A program made the position numbers and the translations under genes. Positions 47,986 through 58,548 of a stretch of DNA of 64,000 nt are shown here, one piece after another. Source of the DNA: Ophryocystis elektroscirrha (lineage: Eukaryota; Apicomplexa; Conoidasida; Neogregarinorida; Ophryocystidae); the NCBI GenBank assembly GCA_030141585.1, contig JAQIFP010000008.1, forward strand, positions 81,109-145,108. Direction: 5' to 3'. Each line of letters starts with the position of its first letter. Position 1 is the first letter of the stretch. A model generated the notes under the pieces. The model saw only the letters and a program-made list of their open reading frames with translations. It ran no database searches and was not told where the DNA came from.

Positions 47986-49183
47986 TTGGATATAAAATAT
48001 ATTTATATGTATAAATTAAGTGTGCACCCCTTGCAATAATTTGCTTGATCTAATAATATACACATGTAGTAGTAGTAGTAGTACCAGTAGTAGTAAAATT
48101 TCAATGCTATGATTATCGAATACGTGGTGATGAGATTTTATAGGAAATTGTTGACAAAGTAGTTGAAATACCTAAATATGAAATTGAGTATAAAACCCGT
48201 TATATAACAGTTCCCCAAATTAAGTATAAACACGTTTTTGTTGATAAGCTTATTTCTTACGATACTGAAAAATTTGTTCCAAAAGAAGTTCCTGTATGTA
48301 TACCAAAATATTGGGAAAAATTTACGTATATTCCTCGGGTAGAGCCTAAATTTCGATTGACCCCACACTTTCAATACAAGAAAATGTAAATAAATAAAGC
48401 TAAACAAATCAAGTTGGTGATATATATGAAGAAATATACCAGATAGTATACTATAATGTATTATTATATTTTGCATTTTATTATATATATGATTATATTA
48501 TAATACTTATTATTTCTAATATAAATACATATTATTTTATTAATATGATATATAGAACGATTCTCGTTTAGTTTTCGTAAATTTATTTATATATATATAT
48601 AGTTATAATTACTAAATTTGTTTACAGAGCAAAATTACTGTTAGAAATAAATATTGAATAGATTATAAAATAATTTAATTATGGTAATGTACAGCTTTAT
48701 TTAAATAATTCTGTTTAGAGTGATATTTGTATGACTGTAAAATTAGAATTAATTTGCTTAATAAGTCTTTTCAATTTTAATAAGCATAAATTATTTTAAT
48801 CAGCTAATTGCTTACAGAGATATATTCAAGGATCTCGACACTAAATATATCAACATAGTAAATCCTTGCAATATTGAGTTTAAGTATGAGATATAATTGA
48901 TAAATAATGCACTTAGTAATTATTTGAATAAAACATACCCTGTGAATCCAAACCAAACTTTTGAAGTACACATTTTCCAATTATATTACAATTATAGTTA
49001 CCATATAATACAGTTAAAACTGTTCCAAGACAAATTGTCGAAACTTATAAGAAAGTTTTAGCATATCCCGTTCAAGTAAAACAAGAGCCGATTGTCAAAA
49101 AAGCTTCATCATATATTCCTTTATCTAAATGGGTGCCCCCAAAATATTACGACGAGAAGTGTCACTATTATGATGAAGAATGA
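47371..49183 (+). CDS. Alveolin (inner membrane complex protein)
   Basis: Alveolins are intermediate-filament-like proteins of the alveolate cortical skeleton (subpellicular network). Exons 47371-47439, 47513-47590, 47656-47874, 48144-48385, 48818-48857 and 48998-49183 join in phase, about 277 codons. The core shows Lys-Val-Pro-rich tandem motifs: IERVVKKPIIKYREE, NVYVEKKIEVPRYVIKEKII, KPKIEIVKKYIEVPKI, VVKIPKIVYKE, IVDKVVEIPKYEIEYKTRY and VKTVPRQIVETYKKV, with alternating Val/Ile, Pro and charged residues typical of the alveolin domain. The N-terminus has a Lys run (14 A's at 47531-47544). It ends with YYDEKCHYYDEE; cysteines near the ends are a site for palmitoylation in known IMC proteins. 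The start is only 44 bp after the FCF1 stop. Confidence 0.9.
48066..48094. repeat. (GTA)n trinucleotide repeat
   Basis: Interrupted GTA/TAG triplets (one CCA interruption) in the third alveolin intron. Confidence 0.8.
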
Positions 49184-49610
49184 ATAAAAAATTATGTATT
49201 AAGGGTTTTTTTGAAAATTATAGATTTTCCAACAATTTATTTAATCTTCACCGAATGCAAGTACAACTTAAAATTTAATAGAAAAAAATATCTGTTTTAA
49301 TAAATAACAACTAATCATCGATACATGATAAAATTTGATATATTGTAAAATATATTTGAGCTCATAATGCTTGATTTGTGGATTTTTTATCGTAAATATT
49401 TGTAAATGAACCAAAAGTTTTAAAACATTTTCCGGTAAAATGATGCTATTAGATGCTTAAATTATTTAAATAATTTGAAAAAATAGTTGCATCTATTTTC
49501 TACCAAATTCATTATTAGTCAATTTTATATATATAAGATAAAAAGCTGGTTGAATATGAATCAAAGCATTGCATAAATACATATTAGAGTCGTATTTCAG
49601 GCATTAAAGG
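49184..49610. other. Intergenic region upstream of the F-box-like gene
   Basis: About 430 bp between two plus-strand genes. AT-rich; no ORF, repeat or hairpin supported. Confidence 0.55.
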
Positions 49611-50077
49611 ATGTATAGTACGGAAGTTTCCGAATCGTTAGTATTTCCTTTAAATATATGGAAAATAATTGCTAGATTTTTATTACCAGAAGGTAGTTTA
49701 CTTAATTGTTCAATACCAAGCAGAAAAAATATATCTATCTAGTTTAAATTCACAGTTCAAAGAGACGGTATCTAAACTTATATATTTACATATTATCACA
49801 GTTCTCAAATCAAATTTCCTTTACACTGCAAGATCCGCAATTTGTTCTATCATCCAATTGGTTGAATTGTCCAGATCGAATTAAGTATTTTCAGCATCTA
49901 AAGAGTATATAATATAGTTTCAACAATTTAGTAGATGTGAAAAAGTTGGTCATAGATTCTCGTTGCTATAATCTTTCCAGTAACGATCTCCAACATTTAT
50001 TTAAAAAATGCAACTTTGCACAAAGCATTATGATTGAGGTACGCGTTAGATAATTTATAACTTCATATTAGTTATGC

Positions 50078-50114
<37 letters not shown>

Positions 50115-51813
50115 TAACAATATTTTGATATTTAAATTATTTAAATTAGTATTATATAACTAGATTATAATTTCAAGGGTAATATGTAAACTTCAAATAT
50201 AATAAAAATACTAATCAATTATATTAATATAATTGTTATTTTCATAAAGGATAAAGATTATTGTGGAATGAGAAAAGTTCCCCACAATAACATTTTTCTT
50301 CCTTCCCCTGCATTTTATGACGCCAGATTCTCATCACAAATCAAATATCAATATTTAGATAAATTAGTTATCAAAGGCCCACATATTCTATACTGGATTC
50401 ATATATTAAATAATATTAACTTGACGTCATTGAAGAAACTTCGCTTATTGTTTCCTGCAGTTTATACGTATTGGTTAAATTCAAAATTATGAGTTATTTC
50501 AGAGTATATTCATCTAAAGAGCTTCTTGATTTTCCTAAAGCCTTATTCTCTATAAGAAAGTATCACATCATAGAGTAAAATTTTACATAATTATAGACTT
50601 TTGCTAAATATGAAATCACTGGAATCATTGACTGTGAGCATTGAGCTTAGTACTGACGTGAATTTGGAGCTTTTCAAGTCGTGTTTATGTAAATTTGAGA
50701 AGTTTTCAAACATTAAATATGTCAATTTTATCACAGAGACTCCCAAAACAGTAATAAAATCTCTGCTTTATTATGTCCTTTTAGTTATTCAAATGTATTT
50801 ATAACTTTGTGCTATCAAACCTTAAGACTATCGAATATCCTCATAAAAGAAATCAAGGTCTCGAGCCTTTATTGTCTAAACCATTTTTAAATGAGTTTAT
50901 GAAGTAAGATAATAAATAAATAGTATTTTTCATTTGATAAATGCTATATCATTACACTATTACGTTTGTCCATAACTAATCATACTACATAAATATATCT
51001 ACCAAACTTTATATATATATATATATATATAAAGTTTGGTATATAATATACATATAACAAACATATAATATGTATATATATATATATACATATATTTATC
51101 TGTTACATTATATATGCATACATATATCCTAACATTATTTTTGTATATACATATCTATTACTTAATATATGTAGATATATATGTATTACATTATATATGT
51201 ATGTATATATCTATTAAAGTGTACATATATATATATATATATTCATATATTCACTTTATTTAGTACTGTCTATAAAAATTATAAAGTCTAACAAAGTTTT
51301 CAAACGTATAAATGTGTGGATATGTTTATAAATAGTAATAATTAATAAATGACAAAACACATACAAACTGACGATTTATTATTCAACAAGCATTTATAAT
51401 GAATACCATATAATGACTTCTAAAAATTTTTCAGAATTTCAACTATTTTGAATGACATTGGACATGACACTAAAATGGTATTAGACGCTGCTGAACAAAA
51501 ATTCGTTCAATTTATGAATCAATCTGACAATTTACCAGCAACTTTAAAGGAAGAAAGCGAACAGGATGATCGTCTTGATAAATTGTGGAATCAAATCAAT
51601 ATTTTATCTAATCGATTTAAAAATATATTTACTTTTAAAATATCTGGACGCGTTGAGTATTCTCAAGATTTAATCAATTTATCTATTTTCTTCCCTGTAA
51701 GTATATCTGTAGTAATTTTGTTTCCTTTATATGCAAATGCGCACAAATACTGACAGATTTCGTAAACAGTAGTTTAATGGTATTAAAAACTATACTATGT
51801 TCTATATAAACTT

Positions 51814-51863
<50 letters not shown>

Positions 51864-52482
51864 TTTTTTTGGTCATAATTATGTAATTAGAAAAGAAAAT
51901 TATGATATATGTTCTTCAGAATTGCAGATTTGTTGCCAAAAATGCTTTAGTAAATATAAAAAACTTCATTGAGCAGAAACCGTTTTTCGATATTATATAT
52001 CAGCACATAGAAAATTTAGAATTAGTCGGGATTATTGATTTGTCTTCTGCAAAAAGTATATTTTCGACAATTATTGAACAATCGAAAGCCTGCAACATGT
52101 CTCAAGTTGAATCTGTCGCTATTATTGATTTTATGCCTGCCATTGCACATTTATATGCATCACTTTTGAAGACGTGGAAAATTGGTCCGTATTCTAATCA
52201 AAAAAATAGTAAGTTATGTATTTAATAACTGTTTTTGTAGTGAATAATTCTCACTCTATGAAATTCATGAAATTGAATATCAAAAAGTACATTAAATCGG
52301 CTGTGTCCGACAAGAAATTTGTTAAATCAAACATAAGATCATTAATATCATACTTAATGCCTTTGATGCTTGAACTCCAAATATCACCTAATATGAAAAA
52401 TTTAAACTTTTATATATCGGAAGATTTCAATATTAAGACACTAACTATTGACTCTCCTTATTTAAGTAATAATATAAGTTAA
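49611..52482 (+). CDS. F-box-like protein with leucine-rich C-terminal part
   Basis: The start at 49611 is followed by three short introns (31, 34 and 33 nt) whose removal gives a smooth frame: VFPLNIWKIIARFLLPE, EKIYLSSLNSQFKETF, then DPQFVLSSNWLNCPDRI, NNLVDVKKLVIDSRCYNLSS and DLQHLFKKCNFAQSIMI. The first 45 residues fit the F-box pattern (Pro, hydrophobic helix, L..LN..F), the Skp1-binding part of SCF ubiquitin ligases. Further exons look like degenerate LRR strands: YLDKLVIKGPHILYWIHIL, LTSLKKLRLLFPA, LLNMKSLESLTVSIELS and KYVNFITETPKTV. Later exons (51434-52482) are helical and charged. Joins after 50040 are approximate, and the 3' part could belong to a separate gene. Confidence 0.6.
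51000..51041. repeat. 42-bp perfect palindrome
   Basis: ACCAAACTTT (51001-51010), ten AT units, then AAAGTTTGGT (51031-51040); the outermost T/A pair also matches. Strand-symmetric without mismatch, so it can form a cruciform. It lies in an intron of the F-box-like gene, just before a degenerate TA/TATG tract (51040-51240). Confidence 0.9.
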
Positions 52483-52653
52483 TTATATAATATGAATTAA
52501 TTAAATAATATAAATTAATTAGCAAGCATAAACATATACACTTATTGAAATTGTTATTATTATATAATATTTTTTAATTTTTGGATTATTTTTATATAGT
52601 AAAGTTTAATAATTATAATTTATGCAGTGACGTCTGAATCTAGCTTAACAAAA

Positions 52654-54989
52654 ATGTCGTTTATTTATGATTGGTCTGAAGAAAATAATACTACTCCTTG
52701 CACTGTAACACCTAACCATAATTTAAAAGCATAAAATAGGTTACACTAAAATCTCTTATCGAAATGCAATGGCTTCTTACTGGCTTATTTAAACCCAAAG
52801 AAGGGAAACCACCCAGTATACAGGTTGGAAATCTTTTAATAGAACCTTCCTTAACTTCCTTATTCCTTAACACATTTGCATGGGATAACTTCGAAATAGC
52901 TCACGATATTGGGGAACATTACGTTACCATGTAATATACTGTACTTAGCAAATCATTTATAGACTGTTTGAAACATCATTTCGCCATTTAAAATTGTGTG
53001 AATTTATTCACCGTCAGCGAAAAACATTAGGAGTTGTTAAAGTTAAAAGTTTTCTACCATTGGTAATGACTATGCATATAATAAATAATTCAGGATATTC
53101 AATTTTGCTCCAATCAAAAGATTGAGATATTTTTTTCTACATTAAAGAGCATTATTATAAAAGCATTGGCTGATGTCGAATGTTTTACTTATGATGTTTC
53201 TATAGGTAATTTTCCTTAATTATTATATTAATTATTTATATCAAATGTATGTATATATTTAATATATACATAATAATAATCTCTTAAAAGTTATTTATAT
53301 AAATTGTATATGTACAATTTGTTGATTAATGTTTCTTATTAAATATACTAATTACCGTAGACATTAATCCAAATTTCTATATCGATTTGCCAATATCCAA
53401 TGTTTATATTCCTTTAAGAGAAGAAACTGTGCACTCAACTGAGGAAGAACAAATAACAAACAATGAATCAACTAGCACAAAATTACAGAGCTTATCACCT
53501 TCGTTTGAAAGTCAATACTTTATTAATCAACAACAACAAAAAAATTTACTACTTGACTCCATAAATCGCTATAACGTGCGCTTAGAATCCAAATCTGATT
53601 TTACAAAAGCCTTAGCGGACTTGGGCGTTGAGCCTTCAGCCATGGATGAGGAGGTATTAAAAATGTTACAATTGCATTATAACAAGTATAAAAACATATA
53701 TACATAAAATAATTATGTCATTTTTGATCAAAAATATAGTATTATTAAATTTATATTTATATATAATATTAATATCAAAATAAAAAATAGTTATATATAT
53801 ATATATATATATATTATTATTAGACATATTTAGACAGTTACAATTAACTTTGTATTCAATTATTTACTTTTTCTCAAATATATAAAAATATATAAAAAAT
53901 TCTTCTAAATGTGATTATATTTTCAGTTACCCATTATAAAGACGATACATCATTTTACTACTCTACACAAATTCTCTTCATCATCTGAATCCGATATTGA
54001 GTCCGGCCATATATCAACTTTAGAAACAACGAATGTAAAACCATATAATAAATTTATTTTTTGGTAGAAGGAATCAAGAGAGCAACAGTATGAAACAGAC
54101 ATTAAAAGAATTGGCCCACAAATGGGTAAGAGTTCAAATACTTTGTAATTCAAATATTCAAATATAAAATTAACTATATATATATATATATATATATATT
54201 ATTATTATATTATATATATATACTTATACGAGAATGAATATATATGTGTACAAAATATTGTTAGCATAATAAGTGTTCCATATAAGTTTGTACTCTTTTA
54301 TTTGAAAGATTGAATAATATATGCAGTATTTATTATCTATATATATATATATATATGTATGTAATTGAGCATACATTAAAAATTATGTGTACTTGTTTAT
54401 ACATATGCATATATACATATATATACATTTATACATTTAGAAATATATATATATTAAAATATATTAATAATATATTATATATTGTGTCACTTAAAAGTAA
54501 AACTGATTATTAATTTATAATATATACTGTAGTATTACGCTACGTTTATATAGTATTATCTGAAGTAAATGTTATAAAAAACAAGCAACATGATTCAAAG
54601 TTTGCTTGAAAAAATCACTGATTAAATCAATGGCAGTTTTTGCTAAAAAAACCTTCTATTTTGTAGATTTGGACCTCTTTAAACAATTTCTTAGCGAAAT
54701 GAGGAAAAAGAACCCTGTTGAATATGTATTTTATAAACCACCGGAATCTTTAGAAAGTCATGAATTGATTCAAAAAGACACGACAGCAAAAACACGTTAT
54801 AATATCAAAGAAGCTGATGATTGGATGGCCAATTTATCAAAAATACAGAAATCTTTGTATAATACTAAACTACCTCCACTTGAACCTTTTATATACGATA
54901 TTTACAACGCATATAAAGAACAAAATTTTATTTTACCACCGAAATATCACGGTGGTATAATGACAATAAAAATACAAAAAATTAAATAA
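52654..54989 (+). CDS. Unrecognised protein, multi-exon model
   Basis: Function not recognised. The ATG at 52654 opens exon 52654-52704, then 52740-52930, 52963-53062, 53094-53205 and 53361 onward. Introns are 35, 32, 31 and 155 nt and all joins are in phase. Readable segments: LKSLIEMQWLLTGLFKPKEG, NLLIEPSLTSLFLNTFAWDN, RHLKLCEFIHRQRKTLGVVK, IQFCSNQKIEIFFSTLKSII and DINPNFYIDLPISNVYIPL. The exon from 53361 is open to a stop at 53707. A GT at 53654 can splice in phase to about 53928 (IIKTIHHFTTLHKF), then to 54601-54989 (AVFAKKTFYFVDLDLFKQFL, ending YHGGIMTIKIQKIK). If it does not, 53928-54989 is a separate gene. No signal peptide or membrane span. Confidence 0.5.
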
Positions 54990-55037
54990 TTTTATTAAGT
55001 GCCTGATAATATAGTAAAAAATATAAATTATGTCATT

Positions 55038-55640
55038 ATGGGAGGTCATGGTGGATTAAATATTTTACCTCAAAAAAAATGGAACGTGTATCGCCGAGAT
55101 AACAGGTGATTATATTTGCACCTAGCTTATAAATTAATAGAGCAAAAGTTGCACGAGACGAATTTTTGAATGAACAACGAAATATATCAAAAAAAAAAGA
55201 GTACCAAAGCAAACATTTATCAACTAAAATAAATAAATTAAAGGACTCAGAAATAAAAGAGTCTCCTGCAAACCAACACGTAAATTTGTTCCAAGAAGCA
55301 GAGGACGAAATCAATACTGCTAAAAAAAAGTACGATAGATATTTATTTGACATTGGTCACGACGAAAATGTAAGATGTTACGTCCTGAATTTATAATCAG
55401 ACTGTCTCTATGTTCTCCACTATTCAAAAAACTGAAAATCCTTGGTATACTAGAAATTCTGCATCCATAGTGCCTTTAAAAGAAGATGAAAATAAAGTAA
55501 AACCTAGTATTCACAAGTTAAAGAAGAAAGAGAAAAGAAAAGCAAAAAAACAGATTCTTTATGAAAAGTTGGCTCAAAAAAAAATACTTAGAGATCAAGA
55601 AGCATTAAAAATCCGATCACTTATAAAGTCAAAAGTTTAA
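55038..55640 (+). CDS. CIR_N-domain protein, LENG1-like
   Basis: Three exons from ATG 55038 to a stop at 55640; introns are about 35 nt (from 55108) and 31 nt (from about 55369). The N-terminus GGLNILPQKKWNVYRRDN then AKVARDEFLNEQRN matches the CIR_N motif found in LENG1, CIR1 and related spliceosome-associated proteins. HVNLFQEAEDE in the middle matches LENG1 (HVNLF before an acidic stretch). The tail has NPWYTRN and a Lys-rich coil (HKLKKKEKRKAKKQILYEKL). LENG1 has no well-defined role; a link to splicing or chromatin is inference. The gene is short (about 180 residues) compared with human LENG1. Confidence 0.78.
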
Positions 55641-56153
55641 ATTATAAATTCAATAGGAGTTTTTTTTTTTTTTTGGGACATTTACATTATCATGCGACTG
55701 GTATCATTTTAATCAGTTATTATATTTTATTAATTATTTAGACATTAATTAGCATTAATTGATATGATGAATATAAATATTGACAAGCATAAGGCTGAAT
55801 TTAAACTTATGATTATTTAAACATTCTGATTCGACAATTTTGAACATATTCATTATCATTAATTTTCGCTTATACATTTTTTTTGTAAATGTATTAATAC
55901 AAACTTTTGCAAATATTAAAAAAAAAAAAAAAGTTTTTCATTGATGTGTACACCAAAAATTTCTAATTTTGAAAAAAAGTAAAACTAGCAGTTGTGCTGC
56001 TATATTTCATGTACTACAATTTAAGCATGTTATGTATACGTCATTACACACAATTATGAAAAAAAGATTATTGAAATTTCATTTTTATACTTAAATTGAA
56101 GACATAAATAAGAATATGAACATATTCTGTTGATAGAGGCTTTATAGACAAAC

Positions 56154-56204
<51 letters not shown>

Positions 56205-56297
56205 TATAAGTCTTATACACTTACACAAGTATGCGATGACGCATACTTGTGTTCCGATTAGAAGAAAAAATAAAACATGTATTTTTTTATGGGAAAT
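55641..56297. other. Convergent intergenic region with (TA)n and a hairpin
   Basis: About 660 bp between the stops of the LENG1-like and TMCO1 genes. It contains poly-T/A runs (55660-55675, 55918-55932), a long (TA)n run (56159-56200) and a GC-richer perfect hairpin listed separately. No coding ORF seen. Confidence 0.65.
56223..56252. repeat. Perfect hairpin, 13-bp arms, 4-nt loop
   Basis: ACACAAGTATGCG (56223-56235), loop ATGA, then CGCATACTTGTGT (56240-56252). The arms are 46 percent GC in an extremely AT-rich context and match without mismatch. The hairpin lies about 46 bp past the TMCO1 stop, between convergent genes, where a 3'-end or termination signal would be expected. Confidence 0.85.
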
Positions 56298-56864
56298 TTA
56301 TTGATTTTTTTTTGCTTGAGCGTCAAAGTAAGACGAAAAAATGTCTTGAGATTTTCCAGGGGGTTTGGGAGGTGTGGCATTTATTAGAGATTGCAAAATA
56401 TTTCGGAAGAACCCAATAGCAAGTATATAAAGGTACATTGAAGAACAATCATTACTATTGTGATTTACTAATTTGTGGTGGGCAAGAGACTTAATAAAGA
56501 AAAGAGGCTCAAATGGAAGCTTTGCCACGGGGTGTCCTTCGAACCTATTATTGAAGGAAGGTACAATCACAAAATATGCTATAGATGACAAGATACCAGC
56601 CTTCATTCGCATATAACCTATTGATTGATTTTTTTTAGCTAGTTTTTCTTCCATGAGCTCAATTTTCGAATTAGATTTAACAGATTTAACACTTGTTTTC
56701 TTCAAATGTATTATTTCATTTGTTTCTTGTACAATTTCAGCTAGTAATGTTTGATACGACCGGCGTCTATAAACAAATAACCAAGAGACACCTTCGGAAA
56801 TAATTGCTCCTATTAAAGCATTAAATAAAACGTTCACTGTTTCATATAATAAAATTTCAGACAT
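56298..56864 (-). CDS. TMCO1: TMCO1, ER membrane protein of the EMC3/Get1 superfamily
   Basis: Intronless, 188 codons, identical in length to human TMCO1. TMCO1 is an ER insertase-like protein of the multipass (GEL/PAT/BOS) translocon and is also reported as a Ca2+ leak channel. The alignment is clear throughout: the first span ends EGVSWLFVYRRRSYQTL, then comes a cytosolic coiled coil (about 40-75) followed by MRMKAGILSSIAYFVI, RFEGHPVAKLPFEPLFFIK (the RVVAKLPF signature), LAHHKLVNHNSNDCSSMYLY and FFRNILQSLI. It is divergent from AMP deaminase, with starts 290 bp apart. Confidence 0.94.
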   Translation of the reverse strand: MSEILLYETVNVLFNALIGAIISEGVSWLFVYRRRSYQTLLAEIVQETNEIIHLKKTSVKSVKSNSKIELMEEKLAKKNQSIGYMRMKAGILSSIAYFVIVPSFNNRFEGHPVAKLPFEPLFFIKSLAHHKLVNHNSNDCSSMYLYILAIGFFRNILQSLINATPPKPPGKSQDIFSSYFDAQAKKNQ

Positions 56865-57154
56865 TTTTTTATAGGCACAGCTCTGTTACAGTAAAACATT
56901 AAAAATATTTGTGACTAGTTAATATTCAAATTACATTGCTTGAAAATTAATAAAGATATATATATGTATATTTGTATTATCTTATATGCAGTCACTGTAC
57001 TGTATATCTGTCCACTTTAATTGTATATATTTTATAGTCGGGTTTTCATTTAATAAAATACATTGTATATTTATATAGAAAATTAGATACATAAAATACA
57101 CTTCAAGTATGGCAATCAGTGTAAAATAATAAAGGAAAATTGTTAAAAGTGAAA

Positions 57155-58508
57155 ATGACAATAACTGAAAGAAAAAGCCGAGATACTGAATCTTCCCCTC
57201 ACTCTAAACATCTTATAAATATTTTATCTACGCTTTATGAAAAAGATTGTACTATTTCTCGAGAAGATCTTATTAAGAAATACAAAAAATGGAAGTTTGG
57301 AGGATTAGATCAACTGAAACAGGAAATTTTTGACCTTCCTAGCGAGCAAGTAATTCCTCGAGATGAGGAAATTACTGTAACTGAACCTTATTCGGGAGCA
57401 GTTATAGACTCCGACAGTGATAGTAATCATTCATATAGGCGAAAGAGCATTATTAATAGTTTGAGAGTGGTAATTAGTAATAAAGATTTATGTGTTATAG
57501 TAAATAAGTTTAATTAGTTTTAGCTATTTTGTGGAAAAAAAAGTAGTAAATATTTATATACAATTCCTTTAAATATGTCTGTAATGTATCAATAAATAAT
57601 GTATTAAGTTATGTATCTACTTTTTTTTTTTTTTTATTTTTTTTTTTAGACTTCAGAGTCAGAGTGCGTTTTAACGGAGTACTGGAGAACTAAAGGGCTG
57701 CACGGATATCCTCGATATAATCCTCACATGGATGACGATGTTACCACAAGTGAGAAATATATTAGACTTCTTCCAACTAAGGATGTCGCCATACAAACAG
57801 CAAATAACTCAGACACTTATTTTGCTATACGAGTATGAATGTATAATATATCTACATATTATTAGACAATTATAGTGTTATTGGGACTCAGGAGACTTTT
57901 TTACATAGATTTCCCTGATTTTGATTCCGTTTGTATAATGCCTCCAAAAATTTCCACGGAAAGGAATACAGTGTGTCTTTTTTTGCACTATATACGCTCA
58001 GGGGTATTCCACGGAACCTCGACTAAACATAAATTGCATAGAGCTGAAACCGTCTTGTGATGCTGTCTTCAGGATGGAATATGGAGTTTATGTAGTTTAT
58101 TGGTCAAACCCTGAAGTTGTTATTGAACAAAAAGATTCCAATGTTGAAGTAGGCATCTACAAAAACCAAAAACGTCTTCTAAAATATCAAAATAATTTTG
58201 CACAATTTGAATACAGCTTAAGCATACTTATTGCAGCTGCTCAAAATCCAGGTAATATTCAATAAAAACCCGTAAATTCGTCTTGAATTTATTTGTCTAA
58301 ATGAAATATGTTTAAAACGTTGACATATATGTTATTTATGTGCATATATATGCTGAAATATATACTATACAATTTATTGCACATAATATGCTGTATTTAT
58401 TATTATAACTATATAAACGCTATATCAATATAATTTTATTATTTATTTAATATAACCTTACTGCTTATACATATATATTATATATACAGCTTTTTATAAA
58501 TAAGTCTG

Positions 58509-58548
<40 letters not shown>

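Noticed and set aside
48138..48476. 112-codon minus-strand ORF rich in Phe/Leu
   Set aside because: Antisense of the Lys/Glu-rich alveolin exon; complements of such codons look hydrophobic.
52627..52736. Last exon of the F-box-like gene
   Set aside because: The sequence fits better as the first exon of the next gene (ATG 52654) followed by a 35-nt intron.
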